Shown: positions 25,395-33,773, counted from the first letter of the stretch. The stretch is 64,000 bases of DNA from an uncultured Hungatella sp. (GCA_949879795.1 CATLBR010000006.1:62001-126000), one strand, 5' to 3'. Numbers and translations: made by a program. Notes: a model not told the origin generated them from the sequence alone.

Positions 25395-25888
25395 GACCCG
25401 CTCTCCTGTCTGCCGGAATAATACGTGTAAACTGCCTCCTGCCTCTCCACCAGTATAGAATTCTGATTCAGCCTCTCCAGAATCTCATCCATGATGGAAA
25501 CCAGCTGTTCCTCCCCCACATCATAAAAAGCGTAGACAAGGGTATTTTCCTGGGTAAGAGTATCCGTCTCGTCCATCCACCCGCCTTTTGCCTGAGAAGC
25601 CGTGTAGCCCCCCGTATATTTCACGCAGATCGAACTGACCAGGTCTCTGGCTTCCTCATCGGAGAGCAGCTGGGTGTAGGTGTCCTTGTCGTTGAGACCA
25701 ATGTAGAGAAGATATTTCTCTCCCGTCCCCAGCTGATCCGACAGCACGCCGCCGCCAATCCGGTTCTCTCTGCCCCCTCTCCCCTGCCCCATGACAAGGT
25801 ACCCCATGATGCCGCCGGTGGCCATCAGATTCATTGCCAGAAGCAGAATCACGATCATCTGCCCTTTTCCTTTTTTCCTGTTATTCAT
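25391..25888 (-). CDS. Small membrane-anchored protein (DUF3574-like)
   Basis: 165 residues: a basic start, one hydrophobic helix (residues 11-33) serving as signal anchor, then a Gly-rich stretch and an extracytoplasmic alpha/beta domain (YLLYIGLNDKDTYTQLLS... GGYTASQAKGGWMDE...VYAFYDV). The order resembles DUF3574-type proteins, a tentative match. It overlaps both neighbours (stop/start overlaps at 25881-25888 and 25391-25394), so it is translated together with the EamA fusion and the phosphatase and may be part of the same sensory complex. Confidence 0.7.
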   Translation of the reverse strand: MNNRKKGKGQMIVILLLAMNLMATGGIMGYLVMGQGRGGRENRIGGGVLSDQLGTGEKYLLYIGLNDKDTYTQLLSDEEARDLVSSICVKYTGGYTASQAKGGWMDETDTLTQENTLVYAFYDVGEEQLVSIMDEILERLNQNSILVERQEAVYTYYSGRQESGS

Positions 25889-27587
25889 CTTCTATCCCCT
25901 TCCTGTTCTTTCCCAAAGGCAGTCCGCACACCGCCGCCAGAGCCAGAGCGGCCAGAGCGGAAAGTATGTACATTGCCCAGTGATTCAAATGATACCCCAT
26001 GTAGACCCCGGCCATGATCATGAGCAGAAACACGGTCTCTGCCCCGAGAATCCATATGGCCCATTTTCCGGGTTCCAAAATCCCCCCTCGTCTCTCTGGC
26101 AGCCTCATCTCAAGACAGACACTGTCTGATGTCATCAGGATAAAGACGGGAAGCCCCAGAGCCACGGAAAATCCCAGATTATTCAGCAATACATACTTGT
26201 AAATCGATTCTATCCACAGGCCGAAAAACAGTTCGAGACCGAATCCCAGAATCCAGGCGCAGCACAGAGCGCCTATACAGGCCGCCCACAGATAAATCAG
26301 CAGATTTTTCCAGGTTCGGACATTGGGCCTTTCTTCCCGCATCAGATACCAGACCCGGTAAGGAAGGTAGGCAGCCATAAAATTACCTGCCAGCCCCAGC
26401 AAAGACGTAAGATTCAGGGTTCCGAAACAGTCCGCGATCAGATTTCCCACGGCGCAGCCCAGTCCTCCTATGGCGCCAAAAGCCAGTCCTGCTACGACAG
26501 GTATGGCGTTGGCCGGCCTCACCTCCGTAAACCCTTCCACCAGCACCATGACTTTGAAGGCAGCTCCCAGAACCGCGAAGGGAACCATGGTGAGCAGAAA
26601 CTGTCTCAGCGCCCGGCTTTTATGAGAGTGACACGATCCCCGGGCGGCCTGGGGACTTTGCCTCTTTGTTTCCTTCTCCGAAGCAATCGGGGCGGATTCT
26701 GCTTTCTTTTTTGTCGAGAGAAAATCCGATCCCGCCACCATGGCCCCCACAGCGATCACCAGGGCTCCCACCAGGGACCTGACGGAAAAACTTTCGGTCT
26801 CCCCTCGCATATTAGGGATCAGAAGAGCCAGGGTCAGAGTCACCACCGGCTCCGTGGAGGCGATGACAGTGACACTGATGGCATCGGCGTACTTTTCCGC
26901 GTACATCAGCATGATGTAGGCGTATGCCTTGGAGAAAAAGGCCAGAATAAAGATGGATGAGAGCATCCGTTTTGACCAGGCAATATGGGCAAAGGTGGCG
27001 GGATCCTCCCAAAACCACAGGAAAAATCCCATGGCCGCCGAAAAGCAGATCTGGAGGACACTCAGCCGCAGCGGATCCGACTTTTTGGAATATTCCGCCG
27101 CCGTCACGGTGTACACAGACATGAGAACACATGCCCCAAGCATATACATGGTTCCTATCAGAGAACCTCCTGCCAGGGACACCCCGTTTGATACAAACAG
27201 ACCGGTGAGAATCACCAGGATTCCGGCCACATTGTTTCTTGACGGAAATTGTTTAAACAGCAGGAGAATCATGGGAACGATCATAATGTTCAGAGACGCG
27301 AGAAAGCTGGCGGTAGATGAGGGAAGGTAGGAAAGCCCTCTTTTCTCCAAAAGCATGTTCCCCGCCGTCAGCGCCGCCAGAATCAGGCCCCTCGCCGCCG
27401 TCTTTTTGTCCATAGGGTACAGAGACCGGTGAAATACCGTCAAAAGAATCATCCCGGCGATTCCTGCGGTCAAAGTCAGATAGGCATAGGACGACAGCTC
27501 ACCTGGAAGATCCTTTATGAAAATATAGGAGGAAGCCCAGCAAAGCGTTATGGAAAACAGGAGAATATTACTTTCTTTTTTCGTCAT
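25881..27587 (-). CDS. EamA/DMT-family transporter fused to a second membrane domain
   Basis: 568 residues. Residues 1-290 are a ten-helix EamA (drug/metabolite transporter) unit (CWASSYIFIKDLP, SSTASFLASLNIMIVPM, STEPVVTLTLALLIP). After a polar linker (about 290-325) a second six-helix unit (about 330-560) contains TEVRPANAIPVVAG...GGLGCAVGNLIADCFG. This matches the N-terminal sensor of the phosphatase two genes downstream (EIRPAAALPP...GCGIANLAAD). The motif looks like S-component-type ligand-binding membrane domains, which I offer as inference. The fusion suggests transport or sensing of the same small molecule. SD AGGAG precedes ATG 27587. Confidence 0.82.
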   Translation of the reverse strand: MTKKESNILLFSITLCWASSYIFIKDLPGELSSYAYLTLTAGIAGMILLTVFHRSLYPMDKKTAARGLILAALTAGNMLLEKRGLSYLPSSTASFLASLNIMIVPMILLLFKQFPSRNNVAGILVILTGLFVSNGVSLAGGSLIGTMYMLGACVLMSVYTVTAAEYSKKSDPLRLSVLQICFSAAMGFFLWFWEDPATFAHIAWSKRMLSSIFILAFFSKAYAYIMLMYAEKYADAISVTVIASTEPVVTLTLALLIPNMRGETESFSVRSLVGALVIAVGAMVAGSDFLSTKKKAESAPIASEKETKRQSPQAARGSCHSHKSRALRQFLLTMVPFAVLGAAFKVMVLVEGFTEVRPANAIPVVAGLAFGAIGGLGCAVGNLIADCFGTLNLTSLLGLAGNFMAAYLPYRVWYLMREERPNVRTWKNLLIYLWAACIGALCCAWILGFGLELFFGLWIESIYKYVLLNNLGFSVALGLPVFILMTSDSVCLEMRLPERRGGILEPGKWAIWILGAETVFLLMIMAGVYMGYHLNHWAMYILSALAALALAAVCGLPLGKNRKGIEDE

Positions 27588-27629
27588 GGCTCCTGTCTCC
27601 TTCCCGCCCGTGTCTGATCTGTAAAAATT

Positions 27630-28415
27630 TCAGTCCTCGTCATCATAACCTCCCATAGAATACTCTGCCCAGCTGTAGCAGATCATGTAATCCTTTCTGT
27701 AATTGTTGATGGCAATGGGGTCGCCCTTTAAAAAACGGTAGCTGTCACAGTCAAAGGAATCCGGGTTCACAGCGTAGCTGTTGTGGCCCTTGGCCAGCAT
27801 CTGGTCAGCGTTCACTTTGGCCAGAGTGCTCCGCAGCTCAGCGTAGATGGTCTGCATATATTTTCCCCGGCCGCTGTCATACTGGCCGTCCTCAAACAGG
27901 ATATTGGCCGCCTCCCGCAGGGTCACGCTGTTGCCCTGCCGGTCCACAAGATAGGCCAGAAGCTCCTTTGACTTGGTCCGCTTAAACGAAACCGCCTTTC
28001 CATCCACAAACACGTCGAACCCGCCGAAGGTCTTCACCTGGATCCGCTTGTACACCTTACGCTCCTGATAGAGAAAGGTCAGCTCCCGGCTGATATCCTC
28101 CACGGACACCGGCTTTAACAGATACCCTGTGGCGTGGACGGAAAAGGCATCCACAGCGTACTGTTCGTAGCTTGTGACAAAAATAACGTGAATCTCCGGC
28201 TGAATCTGTTTCAGTCTTCTGGCCGTGGCAATACCGTCCAAAGGCTCCATCTCAATGTCCAGAAAGGCGATCTGAAACTTCGTCTTGCCGGCAAAAGAGA
28301 TGGCCTGGACCGGATCCGTAAAACCGTGGAGCACACATTCCGGCTCCGCCCTCTTAAGCATCCCCTTTAAGTCCTCCAGGGCCAGCTCCTCGTCATCTAC
28401 TACTAAAAAAATCAT
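27630..28415 (-). CDS. Response regulator with SARP-like (winged helix + BTAD) output domain
   Basis: About 261 residues. The receiver domain (MIFLVVDDEELALEDLK..., phosphoacceptor Asp in FLDIEMEPLDG, conserved Lys in GYLLKPVS) is followed by a winged helix (IQVKTFGGFDVFVDG, TKSKELLAYLVDRQGN, REAANILFEDG) and the start of a BTAD-like helical region, as in SARP activators. ATG 28415 overlaps the TGA of the kinase gene (ATGA); ATG 28433 is an alternative. Receivers with SARP-like output bind paired direct repeats 11 bp apart, and just such repeats lie upstream of its own operon and of the T4SS operon. Confidence 0.88.
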   Translation of the reverse strand: MIFLVVDDEELALEDLKGMLKRAEPECVLHGFTDPVQAISFAGKTKFQIAFLDIEMEPLDGIATARRLKQIQPEIHVIFVTSYEQYAVDAFSVHATGYLLKPVSVEDISRELTFLYQERKVYKRIQVKTFGGFDVFVDGKAVSFKRTKSKELLAYLVDRQGNSVTLREAANILFEDGQYDSGRGKYMQTIYAELRSTLAKVNADQMLAKGHNSYAVNPDSFDCDSYRFLKGDPIAINNYRKDYMICYSWAEYSMGGYDDED

Positions 28416-29731
28416 CTGCCTCTGCTCCTCCATACCTTGGGTATCCAGATGGTCACTTTTGTTCCTTCCCCGCTGCTGTTGATCATCAGGGTTCCGTTGC
28501 ACTGGGCTCTCAGCCTCCGCCTCACATTGGCGATCCCGATGTGGCCCGGATCCTCCTTCCCCTCTTCCGCCAGAAACCCTGCCTTTTCCTCCTCAAATCC
28601 CACACCGTTGTCCGACACGATGATCATGTTGCCGTCTTTCCACTCTTCCGTATAGATTTTCACCGTCCCTCCCCCGGGCCTTTTCTTGATCCCGTGGCGC
28701 ACAGCGTTCTCCACAATGGGCTGGAGAATCAGGGTGGGGATCTGAAACTCTCTGGAATTGATGTCATAGATCACCTTCAGCCGCTTGCCAAACCTCTGTT
28801 GTTCCAGGTTCAGATAACTCTGGACATGTTCCAGTTCCCGCTCAAAAGCGATAGGCTCCTTGGTGGTCAGGGAATTCATGTTGGCCCGCAGAAATCTGGA
28901 GAAATCAAGAATCGACTCCTTGGCCTGCTCCGTGTCCGTGTCGCACAGCTGACGGATAGCTGTCAGGGCATTGTAGAGAAAATGGGGACGGATCTGGCTG
29001 AGCATAATGTCGATCCGCAACTCCGCCAGCTCTTTCTCCAGCCGCTTGGCCGCCAGCTCCTTCTCATTCTGCACATTGATATTGATCAGAAGAAGGGCGA
29101 TGGTGGTCATGATGTTGATGTAGGCCACACCGTAGAACATCATCTGCAGCACCTGGCCTGCCAGAGGCAGGACGATATAGCCCAGAAGAAACAGAAGTTC
29201 CATCCTGTGAAACTGGTGCCGTCCTATGTAGATCAGGATTCCGTTGGTTGCGTACATGAGACAGGGAATGATCTGGGAAAGGATATAAAAAGAGCCACGG
29301 ACATAGTCGTTGCCCGCTGTATAGTAAAAATACATGCCGTTTTTCAGGGACATCAGGGAAAAAAGAACCTGAAGAAATCCAAGGACAGCCGTAAGCCTCC
29401 ACAGCCCTGCTATGACCCTGGTTCTCACCCCCAGAAGTTCTTTCAGGTATCCCATAAAGCACCAGAGCAGAACCCCGGGTGTCCCGTAGAACAGGCACAT
29501 GCCAAGAGGCGCCACCACGCAAGCCAGCTGCCCCTCTGCCCCGTTGAACATCCAGTCTGTCAGATCCCCCAGCATCATGGCGATGTTGGACAGCAGCATG
29601 GCGATAAACCAGTGCTTCTGGGAGTTACAGTCACTTAAATGGCACCAGTGGTAGATCACCAAAATGAAGCATATGACAATACTGTACAGCTCAATGCCAA
29701 TGTTCATGACACTTAACGGATTCCCCTCCAT
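28412..29731 (-). CDS. LytS-type sensor histidine kinase
   Basis: 439 residues. Six to seven membrane helices occupy residues 10-210. A His_kinase block follows with the phosphoacceptor in SQIRPHFLYNALTAIRQLC (about residue 250), and the GHKL ATPase domain shows PIVENAVRHGIKK and IVSDNGVGFEEE. It should phosphorylate the adjacent response regulator. ATG 29731 has GGAGG seven bases upstream; an internal ATG at 29707 (MNIGIELY) is possible. It is the first gene of a leftward operon running to the RsbW-like gene and starts from the repeat-controlled promoter at 29760-29794. Confidence 0.92.
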   Translation of the reverse strand: MEGNPLSVMNIGIELYSIVICFILVIYHWCHLSDCNSQKHWFIAMLLSNIAMMLGDLTDWMFNGAEGQLACVVAPLGMCLFYGTPGVLLWCFMGYLKELLGVRTRVIAGLWRLTAVLGFLQVLFSLMSLKNGMYFYYTAGNDYVRGSFYILSQIIPCLMYATNGILIYIGRHQFHRMELLFLLGYIVLPLAGQVLQMMFYGVAYINIMTTIALLLININVQNEKELAAKRLEKELAELRIDIMLSQIRPHFLYNALTAIRQLCDTDTEQAKESILDFSRFLRANMNSLTTKEPIAFERELEHVQSYLNLEQQRFGKRLKVIYDINSREFQIPTLILQPIVENAVRHGIKKRPGGGTVKIYTEEWKDGNMIIVSDNGVGFEEEKAGFLAEEGKEDPGHIGIANVRRRLRAQCNGTLMINSSGEGTKVTIWIPKVWRSRGR

Positions 29732-29759
29732 TCCTCTCCCTCCCCATCATCTGTTTTCC

Positions 29760-29794
29760 ATCATAAACCAGGAAATACTACAAAAGTACTACAA
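29760..29794 (-). promoter_or_regulatory. Paired-repeat promoter of the two-component/partner-switch operon
   Basis: Minus strand TTGTAGTA occurs twice (29794-29787 and 29783-29776), exactly 11 bp apart. After a 10-bp gap comes the -10 box TATGAT (29765-29760). The leader to ATG 29731 would be about 20 nt. Spacing is identical to the sites at 11222-11256 and 14931-14965. Confidence 0.75.
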
Positions 29795-29843
29795 TCATTT
29801 TTCCTGAATTATCGGATTTCAGGCTTGTCATGTCAATAGATTT

Positions 29844-29878
29844 GGAACCAATGATATGTTATCAGGTACCAATCATAT
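29844..29878 (+). promoter_or_regulatory. Direct repeat, likely LytTR operator
   Basis: GGAACCAATGATAT (29844-29857) and GGTACCAATCATAT (29865-29878) match at 12 of 14 positions with a 21-bp period, the two-helical-turn spacing typical of LytTR targets. It lies about 75 bp upstream of a LytTR gene and so suggests autoregulation. Confidence 0.55.
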
Positions 29879-29950
29879 ATTTTTCTTGCCTCCTTCTCTC
29901 CGGGCTGATAAAATGATCACAGAGCAAAAGGCGGAAAGGAGACATTCTTC

Positions 29951-30751
29951 ATGACAAGAGATAAAATTGATTTAGAACAGATCACCAGTCTGTCAAAGGA
30001 GCTGTTTCACCAATACTATTCCGGAGAATTAGAACTGTGGTTCTCCTGCCTGGACAAAGACAGCGTCTATCTGGGCACCGGAGAACCAATTCTGTTTGGA
30101 AAAGATGTGATAATAGAACATTTTAAGCATTGTCAGGGGAAAATTTCCAGGATCGTCCAGGAGGAATATTTCCCCATAGCCCTGGACACCTCCACTGCCC
30201 AGGTCTGCGGGGAGATTATCGTGGAAAATCCTGAGGGCAGGACATACCAGGCGATCACCCACTTCACCATGGTCTACCGAAACACCGGCGGCTGTCTGAA
30301 GCTGATCCACCAGCACAATTCCTACGAGTACATACGTTCTCAGAAAAACGACATCATAAAGCTGGACCTGAATTCCACACAGTTTGTCCGGGATCTGCTT
30401 CTGAAACAGCCTTCCGCCAAACGAATGCCTGTGCGCAGCGGGACTCAGACTCTCTTTCTAAACCCCCTTACAATCATGTATGTCCAGAGTCTGGGCAAGA
30501 AAACAGAGATCGTCGGTATCGATCGGGTGATCTCCTGCAACAGCCCCCTGGGACAGCTGGCCAAAGAACTGCCGAACATTTTTTATCCCCTGCGCCGTGG
30601 GTACCTGGTAAACACCTTGTATATTGTGGCCATCCGGCGCTTTGAGGCGGAGCTGATCTCCGGCATCTGCCTCCCCATCCCCGCTCTGACCTACACAAAG
30701 GTGAAAAAGGATTTTCTGGAGACCATCGGAGGAAAGGCACAGCAAACATAA
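29951..30751 (+). CDS. LytTR-domain regulator with SnoaL/NTF2-like N-terminal domain
   Basis: 266 residues, cytosolic. Residues 1-125 look like a SnoaL/NTF2-type fold (FHQYYSGELELWFSCLDKDSVYLGTGE...HFTMVYRNTGGCLKLIHQHNSYE). Residues 165-262 form a LytTR DNA-binding domain (LNPLTIMYVQSLGKKTEIVG, SPLGQLAKELPNIFYPLRRGYLVNTLYI). There is no receiver domain, so it is probably activated by a ligand bound to the NTF2-like part. SD AAGGAG lies nine bases before ATG 29951. It is transcribed away from the LytS operon. Its target is unknown apart from the probable operator in its own upstream region. Confidence 0.85.
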   Translation: MTRDKIDLEQITSLSKELFHQYYSGELELWFSCLDKDSVYLGTGEPILFGKDVIIEHFKHCQGKISRIVQEEYFPIALDTSTAQVCGEIIVENPEGRTYQAITHFTMVYRNTGGCLKLIHQHNSYEYIRSQKNDIIKLDLNSTQFVRDLLLKQPSAKRMPVRSGTQTLFLNPLTIMYVQSLGKKTEIVGIDRVISCNSPLGQLAKELPNIFYPLRRGYLVNTLYIVAIRRFEAELISGICLPIPALTYTKVKKDFLETIGGKAQQT

Positions 30752-30785
30752 CCTCGCCATAATCTTCCTTCAGGTGCCCGTGTAC

Positions 30786-30816
30786 ACGAAAAAGGACGCT
30801 GAATTTCAGCGCCCTT
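30786..30816. terminator. Bidirectional hairpin between the LytTR and OmpR-type kinase genes
   Basis: AAAGGACGCTGAA (30791-30803) pairs with TTTCAGCGCCCTTT (30804-30817) with A-rich and T-rich borders. It lies between two converging genes and overlaps the last codons of the kinase. Confidence 0.5.
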
Positions 30817-32602
30817 TGTGCCGGATCACCGCCCTGACCCCGTCCCCTGTCTTCTCCAGTGTCAGGCTCAGGCCGTGAACCTCCAGGATCTTTCTCGCCA
30901 GAAAAAGTCCCATACCCATATGCTTTTTTTCCCGGTTTCTGCTCTTATCTCCTGTGTAGAACAGATCGAAGACGTGGGCCAGCTCCTCATCCCCCATGGG
31001 AAGAGCCGTATTTTCCACTGCCCACTCTTCCTTCTCTGACCGGATCCTCAGGGTGCCCCCCGGCAGGTTGTAGTCCACTCCGTTGTCCAGCAGGTTCCAC
31101 ACCGCCAGTCCCAGGTACTCCTTATCTCCCTGTACCAGAAACTCATCTTTCTCCTCTGTCTCTGTGTGAATCTCTTTCTCCTCCAGGGCCGGCCCCAGTC
31201 TGGCCAGCTGTTCCCGGGCCAGTTCTGAAAAAGAAACCCTTTCTCTCTTTAAGACCAGCTCCTCCGAATCCAGCCTGGACACCTGGATCATCTTCACCAC
31301 CAGGGCATCCATGTCCTCCGTCTGGCCGATGATCTGGGCCAGATAGTAATCCCGCTTCTCCTCCATGTTGTGTTCCAGAAGATTTTCCGCCAGGTTCCGG
31401 ATAACTCCCAGAGGCGTCTTCAGCTCGTGGGCCATGGCGTTGGTGAAATCCCGCCGCCTCTCCTCCAGGGCCCTCTGGCTGTCGTAGACTTTTCCAAAGG
31501 CCCGGATTACCTTCCATGCGCAGGCATCGGTCAGGGCCAGCCCCGCCAGATAGATGACCCTCATGGCTTTCATGGCCTCCTGCCAGGGTCTGCTCTCCAT
31601 GCGGATCTCCAGATAGGAAAAGGGATCTCCCGCCATTCCCAGCTGAAGCTGATACCTGGCCCGGTAGGTTAAGCCGTCTTCATCCACCACAAGAGGAGGC
31701 TCTTCCCTCCCCGGCTCCCAGGTAAACTCCGCCCTGTCCGGAAAGTCGTGAAGATAAGGGCTCTCGCTCCATCTCTTCCACCGGTCATAAGAGCCTTTTT
31801 CGTAAATCCCCATGTAGGGAAACGTGACGCTGGTGTCGAAGATGTCCGCCGTCTTCCTGACCTCTTCGTCCACGTCAGGATTGGTCCACTGCCACACCAC
31901 CTGGCTGCCGGTCTCATAGTAGACCTTCCCGTCACTCAGCTCCTCCCCTGTGCCGTAATCGATGATCCCTCCGCATTCCGCCGTGTGTCTGCCCCCGCTC
32001 AGAGGGTCCTCATACCACTGTCCGTCCCACTGCTCTTCCTCCTGCCATGTGATCTCCTGGACATAGATCGCCCACAGCTTTCGGCTGTCCGGGGAAGTCT
32101 GAATGCTGAACCGGTAGCTTTGGGGAAGATTCATGTCCATGGAACCTATGGATTTCCACCAGTACTCTGCCAGCTGCTCCTTCTCCTGACCGGAGAGATA
32201 ATCATTAAGCCCGAAGGACAGATACGTTTTCTTCGTCCCGGATCCGGTTCTCGTCGTATTTCCCCCCACCTGCTCCCGGTTTTTGGCCATGAAACTTCCG
32301 TCCCGGTCATAAAAAGCAGCGCAGAGCTCAAAATCTCCCGAGGACAGGACCCAGTGATTTCTGTCAGCCAGGGACTGGTAAAAATCCCGCCGTTCCTCCC
32401 CGCTCCACTCCTCTCCCTCCATGTCAAATTCCTTGTTGGCCGCCTCCCGGCCCGTGGCCCCCGCTGCCTCCCGAAACTGCCTTTCGTAGTCCCTCACCAG
32501 CTGTTCCTTCACCAGATAAGTGGCCAGCCCCATGGTCAGGACATACACGGCCCCAAAACCTGCCGCCACTGGTCTCCAGAACGTCTTCTTACGTTTTCTC
32601 AT
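30806..32602 (-). CDS. Two-component sensor histidine kinase (HisKA type)
   Basis: 598 residues. A membrane helix at 12-32 and a second near 345-365 enclose a large extracytoplasmic sensor (about 33-345) rich in Trp, Tyr and acidic residues. The H box is NAMAHELKTPLGVIRNL (about 398), and N and G boxes are AVWNLLDNGVDYNL and HMGMGLFLARKILEVHGL. The start overlaps the end of the response regulator gene by 14 bp, so both are coupled. No target transporter sits beside the pair. The ligand cannot be predicted; the sensor shows no family I recognise. Confidence 0.9.
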   Translation of the reverse strand: MRKRKKTFWRPVAAGFGAVYVLTMGLATYLVKEQLVRDYERQFREAAGATGREAANKEFDMEGEEWSGEERRDFYQSLADRNHWVLSSGDFELCAAFYDRDGSFMAKNREQVGGNTTRTGSGTKKTYLSFGLNDYLSGQEKEQLAEYWWKSIGSMDMNLPQSYRFSIQTSPDSRKLWAIYVQEITWQEEEQWDGQWYEDPLSGGRHTAECGGIIDYGTGEELSDGKVYYETGSQVVWQWTNPDVDEEVRKTADIFDTSVTFPYMGIYEKGSYDRWKRWSESPYLHDFPDRAEFTWEPGREEPPLVVDEDGLTYRARYQLQLGMAGDPFSYLEIRMESRPWQEAMKAMRVIYLAGLALTDACAWKVIRAFGKVYDSQRALEERRRDFTNAMAHELKTPLGVIRNLAENLLEHNMEEKRDYYLAQIIGQTEDMDALVVKMIQVSRLDSEELVLKRERVSFSELAREQLARLGPALEEKEIHTETEEKDEFLVQGDKEYLGLAVWNLLDNGVDYNLPGGTLRIRSEKEEWAVENTALPMGDEELAHVFDLFYTGDKSRNREKKHMGMGLFLARKILEVHGLSLTLEKTGDGVRAVIRHKGR

Positions 32603-33266
32603 GATCCACCTCCAGCCTGTAACCGGAGCCCCGAACCGTCTGGACAGAGCCGCCCCACAAACCCAGGGCTTTCCTCAGCTTTTTGATGTGGTTGTCCACC
32701 ACCCGCTCATTTCCGTCAAAATCATAGCCCCAGAACCGAATGAGAAGCTGCTGCCGGCTGAAAATCCTGCCCGGATTCTCCAGGAAAAACAGGAGAAGCT
32801 CATATTCCCTGGGAGGCAGGGACAAACGCTCCCCGTCTCTCCACACCTGCCTGCTTTTCGTGTCCACCCTCAGTCTTCCCGCTTCCAGAAACTTTCCTTT
32901 CCCCCGGACCCGGCCTGTCAGAGCCATGGCCTTGGCGTACAGCACCGGCAGGGAGAAAGGCTTGGTCACATAGTCGTCGGCTCCCAGAGAATACCCGTTC
33001 AGCATATCCTCCTCCATCACCCTGGCCGTGATAAAGATAACGGGCACATCGCTGTCCCTCCTGATCCTGCGGCACAGGGCGAACCCGTCCATCCCCGGCA
33101 GCATCACGTCCAGGAGAATCAGATGGAAATGGTTTCTCTCCAGGATCTCCAGGGCCCGTACTCCGTCGGCGCATGTCTCCACCGCCCAGCCCTTTCCCAC
33201 AAAATAGTCGGCCCCGGCCTCCGCCAGCAGGCGGTCATCTTCCACGATCAGCAGTCTCTGTTCCAT
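32589..33266 (-). CDS. OmpR/PhoB-family response regulator
   Basis: 225 residues: receiver domain (LLIVEDDRLLAEAG, phosphoacceptor in LILLDVMLPGMDG, Lys in YVTKPFSLPVL) and a winged-helix effector (LSLPPREYELLLFFLENPG, RVVDNHIKKLRKALG, VRGSGYRLEV). It pairs with the overlapping histidine kinase. A promoter with both boxes lies on the minus strand at 33313-33341. Confidence 0.95.
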   Translation of the reverse strand: MEQRLLIVEDDRLLAEAGADYFVGKGWAVETCADGVRALEILERNHFHLILLDVMLPGMDGFALCRRIRRDSDVPVIFITARVMEEDMLNGYSLGADDYVTKPFSLPVLYAKAMALTGRVRGKGKFLEAGRLRVDTKSRQVWRDGERLSLPPREYELLLFFLENPGRIFSRQQLLIRFWGYDFDGNERVVDNHIKKLRKALGLWGGSVQTVRGSGYRLEVDHEKT

Positions 33267-33312
33267 CGGCGTTCTCCGTTACAGTGTTTTGATGGTTTCA
33301 TGATACCACTCT

Positions 33313-33341
33313 AATATATCCTTTTTGTATCCTGGTGTAAA
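33313..33341 (-). promoter_or_regulatory. SigA-type promoter of the OmpR-type two-component genes
   Basis: Minus strand TTTACA (33341-33336), a 17-bp spacer and TATATT (33318-33313), about 40 nt before the first codon at 33266. Confidence 0.65.
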
Positions 33342-33441
33342 CGGTTATCTTTTTTCCTGCCTGAGAAAAGACCCAGAATCAAGTCGAATACAGGTTCAGG
33401 AAAGCAATGGAATGAATGGTAACTTTATGTAATACATATGC

Positions 33442-33470
33442 TTGCTTATAGCATACGATAGTGTTATAAT
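33442..33470 (+). promoter_or_regulatory. Promoter and operator of the RelB/YoeB pair
   Basis: TTGCTT, a 17-bp spacer and TATAAT. The inverted repeat TATGC...GCATA (33437-33455) overlaps the -35 box and is a good candidate for binding of the antitoxin or complex. Confidence 0.65.
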
Positions 33471-33503
33471 AGTCATAATTCGAATACGAAAGGAGTGATA
33501 TCT

Positions 33504-33773
33504 ATGGCACTTGCTACCTTAACCGCAAGAGTAGACGAAAAAGACAAGGCCAGCTTTGATGCCTTCTGTTCCAATGTTGGCCTGAATACTTCTACCGCGA
33601 TCAACCTTTTTGTGAAAGCGGTTTTACGGGAAAATCGTATCCCATTTGAAATCGGCCAAACTGCCGACCCATTTTTTTCCGAGGCAAACATAGCCTATGT
33701 GAAGAAATCTGTCCAGGAACTGAAAGCCGGGAAAGGTACCGCTCATGAACTGATCGAGGTGGACAATGAGTGA
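33504..33773 (+). CDS. RelB/DinJ-family antitoxin
   Basis: 89 residues. The N-terminal ribbon-helix-helix (ALATLTARVDEKDKASFDAFC, GLNTSTAINLFVKAVL) binds the operator; the C-terminal tail wraps the toxin. ATG 33504 has SD AAAGGAGTG; an upstream in-frame start at 33495 lacks one. It overlaps the YoeB-type toxin gene by eight bases, the usual type II arrangement. Confidence 0.93.
   Translation: MALATLTARVDEKDKASFDAFCSNVGLNTSTAINLFVKAVLRENRIPFEIGQTADPFFSEANIAYVKKSVQELKAGKGTAHELIEVDNE

Noticed and set aside
28541-29638. 365-codon plus-strand frame opposite the LytS-type kinase
   Set aside because: Shadow of a clear histidine kinase; composition rich in His, Gln and Pro is typical of reverse-strand reading.
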